Shown: positions 53,401 through 64,000 of the stretch, in pieces | Layout: the number at the start of each line of letters is the position of its first letter | Position numbering within the stretch: the stretch's first letter is position 1 | The notes under the pieces: model-generated | The model's database searches: none | What the model saw: the letters and a program-made list of their open reading frames with translations, nothing else | What the model was told of the DNA's origin: nothing | Translations under genes and position numbers: made by a program | Assembly: GCF_963678635.1 (NCBI RefSeq) | Contig: NC_087070.1 | Location: 33,743,955 to 33,807,954 of the forward strand | Direction: 5' to 3' | Origin: Symsagittifera roscoffensis | Lineage: Eukaryota > Xenacoelomorpha > Acoela > Convolutidae | Length of the DNA: 64,000 nt

Positions 53401-53935
53401 TTTGTGTTGGTGATATACGGACCTTATGGAGTAAGGGATGAAGAGCAAGGGCCCTCAAAATCAGGAAAAAGTCCAAGAAGAGACGATGGACAGGGAGGAA
53501 GCCGTCGACCGGAAGAACCTATGCAACAGGATCCCGATCAGGCAGAGAAAGAGGACGATAAGGCTCTGACAGGAGGGATGTCCAGCCTGGACTTCAATTT
53601 CCTCAGCGACTTTGAAAAGGGCACGGACACGTTGGAAGCGACGACTGAGCCGGCAGGCGAGTGAACTTCCACGTTGGAACCCCCGTTGGCCTTCATGGAA
53701 ACGAAACGGAACTTGCCGGAGAGCAGATCTCCGAGCAATTCTAAAAACACCGAAAAGAAACTCTTAATGGAATCACCAGGGAGAAGAAGAAAAGAAGGTA
53801 CTGCCAGAGTACCTCTCTTCGGAACGTTGCCGGAAGAAGAGTGGGAAGTGCATCATATAGACCACAAGAATAGGACGGGGTGTATTATGGATATAGTTGC
53901 CTTCATGGAAGAGGTCTAGACGGCAGTTTAGAGCT
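53401..53935 (+). pseudogene. Acidic low-complexity region of the 3' gene (element C)
   Basis: Open 53404-53664 and 53674-53919. Joined after a deletion to SKSGKSPRRDDGQGGSRRPE, then the conserved SSLDFNFLSDFE (about 53581-53616) and an acidic stretch. TGA at 53662 and TAG at 53917 interrupt. Confidence 0.55.
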
Positions 53936-55170
53936 ACGGGACACAGTATATGCTGAAAATAGGTCTCAACAGACCACCAATGCGGGAAGTCCTTGACAAA
54001 TTCGACGAGTGTGAAGAGAGATTGAGCGAGTAACTGATTGACTCGGCCACTGACGAAAGTGAGGCAAACTCTCCTATAAAGATGACGTCGCAAGAAGACA
54101 AGGAAGAACTAGTGTATCTGTCAAGAACCCGGAAGGGAACGATGCGGTCAAAGATGATGATTGACAGAATTAATGAAATGAAAATGAAATTGGGCAGCAA
54201 AGTGACATTGAGGAAAGCTGGAAAAACAAAAGTGGATTCCGAAATCTCGATAAAAGCTGTCAACTCCAAAAGAAAACGCGTCGAAGAAGCCATGGACTTG
54301 GGACAGATTGATGATCGATTATCTGGCACTGACAGAATTTTGACTGACATAGCAATGGTGCCACCCATTCTCATGGCTGGATTAAAATCAGCCAGTTATA
54401 AAACCAAGAGGACTGACCGCACTCTGACAGCAACGTCAGAAATGGAGATACTCAGCCAATGTGGAGAGAGTACCCTACAAGATTTAAAACCGCCTCCCAT
54501 GGATAAAGGAAAGGGAAGTGTCGTAGGACAGCTAATCCCAGTGGCATACAACCGACTGACAGTGACGGAAACTGTATCGATTGATGAACCCGCTGGTGGA
54601 TACATAGAGATGTTGGAATACAGAAACTCGGCCAGAGGACACTGAAATGCTCTGGAAAACAAAAGTGCTATGGAAGATTATTTAGAGACACTGATGCAAG
54701 GCACAACCCTGAAGCAGAAGGCATACGGGACTCTAGTATCGTCTGAAAAGCACGCGGAAACGATAGAGCAGTTGAAGAGCCTACCATGGAGAGCAGTAGT
54801 GTTACGGTACTTCAAAGAACAAATGAGAACCACTCCGAAGATACACGCTCTGATTCCCTATGTGAAAACAGAGTTAAAACTGAGGTTCGCGTGGTGCATG
54901 ACTGGACTGACACGTGGGGAATAAGATTCGGAAAAGGGAAAAAGATCTAAGGGAGAGAAGGTGTTCTTAATGACGACTATGAGAGATCTGATAACCCAAG
55001 AGGGAGCGGCAGTAGCGTGCGCGAAGCGGAGAGACGCTCTCTGTTTCATTCGATTCACGATAGAACAAATATCAGTGCCAGCCTTGAACACTTGTGTCAA
55101 GATGCTAAGATAAGGTAATGAACGAGCGAAAACCTTGCTCTTACTAGCACTTTTGGACATCCATCAGAGC
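53936..55170 (+). pseudogene. Middle part of the unknown 3' gene (element C)
   Basis: Open 54082-54645, 54670-54924 and on to about 55165, matching B 21940-23065. It contains the basic KRKRVEEAMDLG segment and helices (LEYRNSARGH; CMTGLTRGE). Stops: TAA at 54031, TGA at 54643, TAA at 54922 and TAA at 55112. The stop that B has at 23063 is absent. Confidence 0.6.
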
Positions 55171-57021
55171 AAGCAGTGAACATGAAGGAGTCGTGGAGCT
55201 GGAACCGATGAAAAAGATTGACGAAATCAGGAGATTCTCTAACAAGGAGATGAGGCTCAGAAAAGAATCTATGGGAGCACTGCCGAAGTCCAGTGAAAAC
55301 AGTGGACCGATCATACAGAAATCATACAGTTTCACATCCGGAATCGTAGGGATGGCGTACAACCCTTTCACGCGATTGCTTCTTTGACGACGAGCAAGCA
55401 GTGTTGCTAAGATTCTTGACGTCAAGAATTGCAACGATAAGAAGCGCTGCTAATCAGCAGACTAAGCTGGGACTGGTGTTGGAAGAAAAGGTGACCACAC
55501 CTTCAGTGCCAAAATCTGACAACCGAGTGGAACTTGGATTGGGGTTCTCGGACGAAGTGCTAAGTGTCTAATGGTGGTGTGGGAACTGATGAAACCGTCA
55601 TGATGTCCCAGTCCTAACGCCGATTCGATATTGCGTGCGACACAAGACGTGCAGAGGGAACCGAATTCAAACTGTAACTTGCGTGTTTTGAACATCATTT
55701 AAAATTTGATTATGGCAGCCTCTAAGAGCAACGGAGAAGACAAAGTAGAGTTGCCTGGCTGGGGACCAGAGGACTGGGTCAAACCTGGTAGCTGTCTGGC
55801 TGAAGTCTGTGGACTGGAGGGTCACATCTGTGGAGGTCTGGATTATGTAAAGACCCTGGAGAAACAACAGAAGCAATTAACGATATTGTTTGTGAACATT
55901 GTGATGAAAGCGAAAACGCAAACGGAACTGATTGCAGATTGCCATGAAGGAACCGAGGTGAATCTAGTGACTGCACTAGGATTATACAGCATGTTTGGTT
56001 CTTTAGAGTCACTATTGAATCTAAAACAGAAGCATGAAATGGTCACGACCATCAATGTAGAAGTGTTTGCGGGAGTTTCGCAATCCGAGCAAAAGTATAT
56101 TGGAAAGTGGAGAGAAGCAATCGAGGCGGAATCGAACATCCGGCACAGTGAAACCTATCGTAGACCGACAGGAGCGCGATATTTAGTGGGATCAACTTTA
56201 GATTGAATGTGCAAGAGCAGATACCCAGTGCATTTTGTAGCGGTGGATGTGCATCGTGGATCAAGCATTCTCAGCGCCAAAATTCGTAAGACTAGCAAGA
56301 GTGTCAGAAAAATCTTAAGAGCTAGTGTTATCAGATTCATCACAACCCATAGCGGTAGTGATAGTGGGAGTTATGATGGCGATACGATGGCTGGAAGCTC
56401 ATGTAAGAGAGAACAATAGACAAGAAACGCCTACGAAAGAGCAACTGCAGGAATGGGATTGTCTAAAAGATTTAGATATTTTTGAGACAACGAGCAAAAT
56501 GTTGAACATTCCGATGGAAGTGAAAAAGATATGGGCCAGAAAACGACTGATGCCCTGGTTCAGAGCCAACATGACTGCATGGTTGTACGAGTATGCCAAG
56601 AAGCATATGTCGAAGCACAGCAGAGTGTTTAGTGCGTATCAGCTGGACATTGGAGTAGGAGCTTTCAAGCGAGCTTTTGTAACTCATCGGAATGAAAAAA
56701 CCACCGCAGTGAAGAGGACTTCTAGGACAAGTAAATGTGACGGAAGAGAAAGAGAAGAGATGTTGAAGGAAGACTTGGAGAGAAACGTGACGTTGTGCCA
56801 CCACAACAGCTTCTGACCAAACAGAGAAACTAACGTTGATCCTCTACCTTGTTGTAAACAAAGAGTAGAAGAGCAGAAGTGTTGGAGGACTGCTAGAAAC
56901 AGCATTTGAATAGCCACCGATGTGTTGCAAGACACAGAAACTGAGAGCGCATAGTCAGTGTCGCAGGAGGAGGAGATGGAACCAAGAGGTTTAGAACTTC
57001 TAAACGGCGAAAACCAAGAGT
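55171..57021 (+). pseudogene. C-terminal part of the unknown 3' gene (element C)
   Basis: Open 55193-55387, 55706-56206 and 56325-56816. About 350 bases equivalent to B 24250-24610 are missing near 56325, removing the HDEFTCHCLLQTWWY segment. The Gly-Trp-Gly-Pro-Glu-Asp-Trp segment is kept at about 55756-55778. The Cys-rich end is broken by TGA at 56814. The UTR-proximal stop is lost by a small deletion at about 56987, and the frame runs to 57021. Confidence 0.6.
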
Positions 57022-57756
57022 GAACAAAGGAAGAAACAAAAAGCAACGGAAGAAAAAATGTTGAAACTCAGAATTGTTTTGTGTGTGAGAAAACTCGAAT
57101 GAGAAGCAAAGCAACTAAGTTTGCAATTGAAACTGAAGAGAAAAACATATAGTTGAATTTACAAGATTAAAGATTTTGCTGCATTTATAAAATTGCATTA
57201 TGATTTTAGTTAGTGGCTTTAGAGACACTTACTATTTATTTGGAAAGGCTTGGGTTGAGAGTATATTAAATATTCCTGCCTGCATGACTGTTTTAAATCA
57301 ACTAAGATGACTGATGACTTTGTGGTGACATGAAACGCTTGGGTAATCTCTTGAAGAGGGAGATTATTTCGTTATTCCTTCTAACCACCGAGTTCCTTTT
57401 ATTATTCAGGACAATAACAGATAAATTTCCGAAGGGAAGAAGCATAGTAGGATAATTTTAGTTTGTTGGTTGGCAGGACCGTCCTGCGTCCCAACACTTT
57501 TTAAACCTTGGAGAAAAAGTTTTAAATTGGGACATAGACGTTGGAAGTCAGAAAAAATTTTTATCTTAAGTTATATTCTCGGAAGTGCAGAGTTTGGAAG
57601 GCTATAATAGTGTAGTATGATGCCATTTGAATTTCGCAGAGAGTCGATATGACGTGGATAAACATGTATTTTGTAAATTCTGTTCGATGGCACTGTACTA
57701 TTTTGAAGAAGACTGCGAGACTCAATGAGGACATTGACCGGTCTGTCCGGGGAGTA
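57022..57756 (+). other. 3' UTR of element C, first copy
   Basis: Homologous to the other 3' UTRs, ending CCGGGGAGTA. An open frame at 57649-57834 spans the UTR-LTR border and is a by-product of the repeat. Confidence 0.6.
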
Positions 57757-58172
57757 TGTGACATTCGACCAAAATGTGTCAAAATGCACGTTCGAATTCG
57801 AAGTTTTATTGATGCTTTTGACAGAGAAGTATGACGATTTTAATCACTTAGAGGTCTTAATCGTTCATTTTGACGAATTCGGAAAGAATAATTTGGAGTT
57901 CCATGTTAATTTTTAAAAATTCGTTTCGAAATAAAGTTACGTCACGACCTTGAGATTTCGCACCAACTGAAACGGCGAAACACAACAACGACAAGTTTCA
58001 CAGAGAGAAAAACTATATTCGTTGAAGCAGACGAGGTGAACAATACAAATTGGAACAGCAGTTGAAATTACTATTGGAAGACCGTTCCGAGTTGTAACGG
58101 TTGTGCAGTTACAATCGTTATAAGGCAATTCACGAGAACCAGGAAGGATGTTGGGACGACGTTTGCAGCCTT
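57757..58172 (+). repeat. LTR fragment (type II)
   Basis: First 416 bases of a type II LTR, cut at CAGCCTTCCG where the sequence jumps back to the CTTGTTGTAAACAAAG segment of the 3' gene. This is the joint of a tandem duplication. Confidence 0.85.
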
Positions 58173-59087
58173 CCGTACCTTGTTGTAAACAAAGAGTAGA
58201 AGAGCAGAAGTGACGGAGGACTGCTTGAAACAGCATTTGAATAGCCACCGATGTGTTGCAAGTCACAGAAACTGAGAGCGCATAGTCAGTGTCGCAGGAG
58301 GAGGAGATGGAACCAAGAGGTTTAGAACTTCTAAACGGCGAAAACGAAGAGTGAACAAAGGAAGAAACAAAAAGCAACGGAAGAAAAAATGTTGAAACTC
58401 AGAATTGTTTTGTGTGTGAGAAAACTCGAATGAGAAGCAAAGCAACTAAGTTTGCAATTGAAACTGAAGAGAAAAACATATAGTTGAATTTACAAGATTA
58501 AAGATTTTGCTGCATTTATAAATTTGCATTATGATTTTAGTTAGTGGCTTTAGAGGCACTTACTATTTATTTGGAAAGGCTTGGGTTGAGAGTATATTAA
58601 ATATTCCTGCCTGCATGACTGTTTTAAATCAACTAAGATGACTGATCACTTTGTGGTGACATGAAACGCTTGGGTAATCTCTTGAAGAGGGAGATTATTT
58701 CGTTGTTCCTTCTAACCACCGAGTTCCTTTTATTATTCAGGACAATAACAGATAAATTTCCGAAGGGAAGAAGCATAGTATAATAATTTTAGTTTGTTGG
58801 TTGGCAGGACCGTCCTGCGTCCCAACACTTTTTAAACCTTGGAGAAAAAGTTTTAAATTGGGACATAGACGTTGGAAGTCAGAAAAAATTTTTATCTTAA
58901 GTTATATTATCGGAATTGCAGAGTTTGGAAGGCTATAATAGTGTAGTATGATGCCATTTGAATTTCGCAGAGAGTCGATATGACGTGGATAAACATGCAT
59001 TTTGTAAATTCTGTTCGATGGCACTGTACCATTTTGATGAAGACTGCGAGACTCAATGAGGACATTGACCGGTCTGTCCGGGGAGTA
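58173..59087 (+). repeat. Tandem copy of the 3' gene end and 3' UTR
   Basis: Repeats 56846-57756 with few changes (for example GTGTTGGAGGA is GTGACGGAGGA). It contains the last few dozen codons of the 3' gene without the rest, then the UTR. With the LTR part that follows the unit is about 1.33 kb, present twice. Confidence 0.88.
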
Positions 59088-60021
59088 TGTGACATTCGAC
59101 CAGAATGTGTCAAAATGCAAGTTCGAATTCGAAGTTTTATTGAAGCTTTTGACAGAGAAGATTGACGGTTTTAATCAATTAGAGGTTTTAATCGTTCATT
59201 TTGACGAACTCGGAAAGGTTAATTTGGAGTTACATGTTAATTTTTGAAAATTCGTTTCGAAATAAAGTTACGTCACGACCTTGAGATTTCGCACCAACTG
59301 AAACGGCGAAACACAACAACGACAAGTTTCTCAGAGAGAAAAACTATATTCGTTGAAGCAGACGAGGTGAACAATACAAATTGGAACAGCAGTTGAAATT
59401 ACTGTTGGAAGACCATTCCGAGCTGTAACGGTTGTGCAGTTACAATCGTTATAAGGCAATTCACGAGAACCAGGAAGATGTTGGGACGACGTTTTCAGCC
59501 TTCCGGAAAGAAATAAGGACCTTATTTCTCCAGATTCCAGAATCCGGAAGGATCTCTGGAGATAACTTAAATATTATTATAACAAACTTATAGCTTCCTG
59601 AAGATGCCCTGCATTGAATTGATAACATCCAAATTCAATTTCAGATCATGAAAAGCTAAAAAATGAGGGAAAGGGTTGATCCGTCTTCGATGGAAATGAT
59701 GATTTTTATCTACTAAACAAAAACAATAGTAATATGATAAATAAGTAGTAGCCCTGTTTTTAGGAGTGACCGCGTGGTCTGGGGATACTGACGCCCAGCC
59801 ATGAGCTCACTAATTTTGCAATAAATAAGTTATTTATAGCGTTCTGATCGAAAGCGGAAACAGTAACGTTTTTTTGTCGACCCGATGTTAGAAAGACCAC
59901 AAAAAGAACTGGCTTTGGCAGAGATTGTGAAAAGCATGTAGAGCTGTGTTTAGACGCTAGCCAGTCGTTTATGGACCTTGCTTTTTTTCCCGTCGATATG
60001 TACTTCCGGGCGAATGTTACA
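59088..60021 (+). repeat. 3' LTR of element C (type II), complete
   Basis: 934 bases, TGTGACATTCGACCAGAATG to GGGCGAATGTTACA. TTTCAG is at 59639-59644 and GATAAA near 59738. It is the outer right end of element C; the ATA that follows is also found just left of 36383. Confidence 0.88.
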
Positions 60022-60679
60022 ATATGACTTAACATAAAACATTTTTCCTGACTCCTAACGTCAAGGTCCCGATTTAAAAATTTTTCTCCTAGGTTAAAAA
60101 AGTGTTGGGACGCAGGACAGTCTTGCGAACCAGCAAACTAAAACAATCCCCCTATGCTTCTTCCCTACAGAAAATTTTTCTTTGATCTTGAATATTAAAA
60201 TTAAAAAACTCGGTGGTTAGAAATTACAATGAGTTATTCACCATCTTCATGAGATTACTCAAGCCTTTCATATCACCACAAGTGATCAGTAATCTTAGTT
60301 GATTAAAAACAATCATGCAGGCTAGATTATTTAATATACTCTCCACTGAAGCCTCTCTAAATAAACTTTAAGTGTCTCTAAAGCCACTAACTAAAATCAC
60401 AACGCAAGTTTAAAAATGCAACAAATTCTTTCATCTTCAAAAGTCAACTAAAGGTTTTCTTTTCAATTTCAATTGCAAATTTAATTGCTTTGTTTCTCAA
60501 TTGAGTTTTTGACACACAAAACAATTCTGAGTTACTCTATTATCGTCTCTTTCAATAACCTTTTGCTCGCTTCTTTGTTCCTTTCTTCGTTTTCGTTTTT
60601 GTTCTAGTCGTTTAGAAGTTCTAAATTTCTAATTTCTTCTAATTATTCTTCCTTTTGCGTCTTGTTTTTCGGCTGTTTG
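60022..60679 (-). other. 3' UTR of element D, first part
   Basis: Minus-strand match of 57022-57570. It stops exactly at the C LTR; its continuation is 36382-36182. No coding region is seen. Confidence 0.75.
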
Positions 60680-63600
60680 TCATTGTTCCATCTCCTCCTC
60701 CTCCTGTGACACTGACTCTGCGCTCTCAGTTTCTGTGTCTTGCAACACATCGGTGGCTATTCTGACGCTGTTGGAAGCAGTCCTCCATTACTTCTGCTGT
60801 TCTACTCTTTGTTTGGAACAAGGTAGAGGATCAACATTAGCTTCCCTGTTTCGGCAGAAGCTGTTGTGGAGGCACAACGTCACGTTTCTCTCCAAGTCTT
60901 CCTTCAATATCTCTTCTTTTTCTCTTCCGTCACATTCACTTGTCCTAGAAGTCCTCTTCACTGCGTTGGTTATTGCATTCCAATGAGTTACAAAAGCCCG
61001 CTTGAAAGCTCCTACTTCAACGTCCAGCTGATACGCACTGTACACTCTGCTCTGCCTGTAGCAGGCAATGGCAGGGGAACTCATCATGTGTCAACATGAT
61101 GCTCCTCATATTACGCTTTCCCATCGCTTCCAGTAATGGTTCCACTTCCATCATCACTCGGTGGATTTCATCATTCTCGTCTACCGCATTGAAATCTGTG
61201 GCTGTTGATCCTTTCTGCTTCTGTTTTTCAAAATCACTGAAGTTCTCATTGGAGTATCTTATGTACTTCTTTGCCAGCATCGGTTTTAACTTTTCTTTCG
61301 TTCTCTCTGGAACTGCTGAGAACGTCTTGGACATTAACTTGTAAGATTTTTCTGACATACTCGCTAGTTTTACGCATTTCGGCACTGAGAAGGCTTGATC
61401 CACGATCGTCCCCGTGCTCTTCACTTCCACCGCTACGAAATGCACTGGGTATCTGCTTTTGCACATTGGAGCCAGTGTTGATCCCACTAGATATAGCGCT
61501 CCCGACGGTCTACGATAGATTTCACTCCGGATGTTCATTTCCGCCTCGATCGCTTCATTACTTTCCAATACACTTTTATTCGGTTGACAAAACTCTCGGA
61601 AACGCTTCTACATTGACCATCTCTTGCTTTTAATCTGGATTCAATAGTGACTCTAAAGAAGCAAACATGCTGTAGAATCCTAGTGCAGTAACAAGTTCAC
61701 GTCAGTTCCTCCGCGGTAATCTGCAATCAATTCCGTTTCCGTTTTTGCTTTCATTACGATGTTCCCAAACAGTATCGTTAATTGCTTGTGTTGCTTCGCA
61801 AGAGTCTTCACGCAATCCAGACATCCACAGATGTGACCCTCCAGTTCACAGACTTTCGCCAGACAGCTACCAGGTTTAACCCTGTCTTCTGGCCCCCAGC
61901 CAGGCAACTCCACTTTGCTTTCTCCGTTGCTCTTGGAGGCTGTCGTCATCAAATTGTAAATGATGTTCAGGTCGCGCAAGTTACAGACTGAATTCAATTC
62001 CCTCTGCACATCCTGTGTCGCACGCAAAATCGAATCAACATTAGGACTCGGACACCATGATGGTTTCATTAGTTCCCACACCACCATTAGACTCGTTTTT
62101 AGCAGTTCGTCCAAGAATCCTAATCCAAAATCTACTCGATTGACAGATTTTGGCACTGTAGGTGCAGTCACCTTTTCTTCCAACACAAGTCCCAGCTGAG
62201 CCTGTTGATTAGCAGCGCTCCTTATCGTTGCAGTTTTTGACGTCCAGAAATTTAGAAACACTGCTTGCTCGTAGTTGAAGAAACAATCGCGTATGTCTTC
62301 TTTTATGAAAGAGTTGTATGCAATCCCTAGGATCCTGGATACGTAACTGTAGGATTTCTTCCTGATCGGTCCGCAATTTTCACTGGAATTCGGCAGTGCT
62401 CCCATGGATTATTTTGTGAGCCTCAGCTCCTCGTTCGTCAATCTTCTTCATTGCTTCCAGTTCCACAGGCTCCTTCATGTTCATTCGCATCGGTTTAGTT
62501 TGATGTAAGTCCAAAAGTGGTAGTAAGGGTAAGGCTTTCGCTCGTTCATCGCCTGCTCTTAGCATCCTGACACATGTGTTCAACGCCGGCATGATATTTG
62601 TTCTAACATGAATCGACTGAAACAGAGAGCGTCTCTCCGCTTCGCGCACGCCACTGCCACTGCCACTCCTTCTTGGGTCAATAGATCTCTCATACTCGTC
62701 ATCAAGAAAATCTTCTCTCCCTTCGATCTTTTTCGGTCATTCCAGTCATGCACCAAGCGAACCTAAGTTGTAATTCTGTTCTCGCATAAGGTGTCGCTAT
62801 CAGAGTGTGTATCTTCGAAGTGTCGTAACACCACCGCTCTCCATGGTAGGCTCACCAACTGGTCTATCGTTTCCGCGTGCATCTCAGAGAGGATACCAAC
62901 GTTCCGTATGCCTTCTGCTTTATGAATGTACCTTGTATCATTGTCTCCAGGTAACCTTCCAAGGCGCTTTTGTAGACTAGAGCAATTAGATGTCCTCTAG
63001 CCGAGTTCCTATATTCCATCATCTCTATGTATCCACCAGCGGGTTCATCAATCGATACAGTTCATGTCACTGTCAGTCGGTTGTATTCCACTGGGTTTAG
63101 CTGTCCTACGACGCTTCCCTTTCCATGATTCATGGAGACGGTTTTAAATCTTGTAGAGTACTCTCTCCACATTGGCTGAGTATCTCCATTTCTAATGTTG
63201 CTGTCAGAGTGCGGTCAGTCCTCTTGGTTTTGTAACTGGCTGATTTTAATCCTGCCTTGAGAATGGGTGGCACCACTGCTATGTTAGTCAACATTCTGTC
63301 AGTGCCAGGCAATCGATCATCAATCTGTCCCAAGTCCATGGCTTCTTCGACGCGTTTTCTTTTGGAGTTGACAGCTTTTATCGAGATTTCGGAATCCACT
63401 TTTGTTTTTCCAGCTTTCCTCAATGTCACTTTGCTGCCCAATTTCATTTTCATTTCATTAATTCTGTCAATCATCATCTTTGACCGCATCGTTCCCTTCC
63501 GGGTTCTTGACAGATACACTAGTTCTTCCTTGTCTTCTTGCGACGTCATCTTTATAGGAGAGTTTGCCTCACTTTCGTCAGTGGCCGAGTCAATCAGTTA

Positions 63601-64000
63601 CTCGCTCAATCTCTCTTCACACTCGTCGAGTTTGTCAAGGACTTCCCGCATTGGTGGTCTGTTGAGACCTATTTTCAGCATATACTGTGTCCCGTAGCTC
63701 TAAACTGCCGTCCAGACCTCTTCCATGAAGGCAACTATATCCATTTTACATCCCGTTCTATTCTCGTGGTCTCTATGATGCACTTCCCACTCTTCTTCCG
63801 GCAACATTTCCATGAAGGCCGACGGAGGTTCCAGCGTAGAAGTTCCCTCCTCTGCTGGCTCAGTCGTTCCTTCTAACGTGTCTGTGCCATTCTCAAAGTC
63901 ACTGAGGAAGTTAAAATCCAGGCTGGACATCCCGCCTGTCGAAGCCTTGTCGTCCTTTTTTTCAGCCTGATTGGGATCCTGCAGCATAGGCTCTTCCAAT
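60680..64000 (-). pseudogene. Unknown 3' gene of element D, partial
   Basis: Read on the minus strand: 63999-63700 (acidic segment with SSLDFNFLSDFE), 63549-63130 (basic KRKRVEEAMDLG), 62649-62380, 62405-61680 (241 codons, with ELPGWGPED and the spaced Cys segment), 61568-61017, and 61087-60788 (Cys-rich end). The stop is the complement of 60680-60682. About 355 bases equivalent to B 24535-24893 are missing near 61058, and frame breaks occur near 62400, 62700-63120 and 61600. The copy is as broken as the others but at mostly different places. Confidence 0.65.

Larger units (their letters stand above)
36383..60021 (+). mobile_element. Element C: most complete giant Ty3/gypsy-like element, inserted in element D
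   Basis: About 23.6 kb. Outer LTRs of the same type II are 36383-37030 (truncated) and 59088-60021. ATA stands at both outer edges (36380-36382 and 60022-60024), fitting a short target duplication inside the D 3' UTR. Order: LTR, a foreign block (37031-38457), leader, gag, protease, RT, RNase H, linker, integrase, GPY/F, pol tail, macro gene, SGNH gene, second SGNH-like region, unknown 3' gene, UTR, LTR fragment, duplicated UTR, LTR. Frameshifts, stops and deletions occur throughout. Confidence 0.75.
60022..64000 (-). mobile_element. Element D: 3' part of a giant LTR element, minus strand
   Basis: Holds the 3' UTR and most of the unknown 3' gene, running off the right edge. Its LTR and last 200 bases of UTR lie at 35288-36382, on the other side of element C. 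It lacks the two stops shared by B and B2. Confidence 0.78.

Noticed and set aside
1-64000. tRNA, rRNA or host protein genes
   Set aside because: None seen on either strand; all long frames belong to the retroelement family.

Overview
This window looks like animal nuclear DNA made almost wholly of one family of very large Ty3/gypsy-type LTR retrotransposons and their rearranged copies. I see no host gene. Evidence for a eukaryotic retroelement: two CCHC zinc knuckles, a gypsy-type aspartic protease, reverse transcriptase, RNase H, an HHCC/DDE integrase with a GPY/F tail, and about 0.9 kb LTRs starting TG and ending CA. The LTRs carry AATAAA-like poly(A) signals and a TTTTCAG-type acceptor. 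The style suggests an invertebrate, perhaps a nematode, but nothing here proves the phylum.

Layout. (A) 1-4011, minus strand: the 5' part of one element (start of gag, about 3 kb leader, LTR 3114-4011). 4012-4476 is an island unlike the rest. (B) 4477-26737, plus strand: LTR, rearranged leader, gag, protease, RT, RNase H, no integrase, then a macro-domain gene, an SGNH-hydrolase gene and about 6 kb of further unknown coding sequence, 3' UTR and LTR. A tandem duplication repeats the last 2.4 kb (26738-28680). 28681-29520 is an inverted LTR/UTR junction. (B2) 29521-35194, plus strand: a second copy of the unknown 3' gene with UTR and LTR. 35288-36382 is the minus-strand 3' end of element D. (C) 36383-60021, plus strand: the most complete element, including integrase and GPY/F, inserted into the 3' UTR of D. 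(D) 60022-64000, minus strand: the interrupted element D, running off the right end.

The main novelty is gene content. Downstream of gag-pol, in the position where env would sit, the family carries (1) a 213-residue protein whose last two thirds look like an ADP-ribose-binding macro domain, (2) a protein with helical and coiled-coil segments followed by an SGNH/GDSL hydrolase domain with recognisable blocks I, III and V, (3) a possible second, divergent SGNH-like domain, and (4) a long protein region of no recognised family, present in four copies. A complete element would be over 20 kb, among the larger LTR retrotransposons.

All copies are decayed by frameshifts, stops and deletions, often at different sites. 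B keeps the protease DTG but has YVDE in RT and lacks integrase. C has DTE in protease, NVDD in RT and SANG in integrase. Comparing the copies therefore shows what the ancestor had. The leader and LTRs are strewn with a motif of the form AATCCGGARGGGTC, which in the leader forms a minisatellite just upstream of gag.
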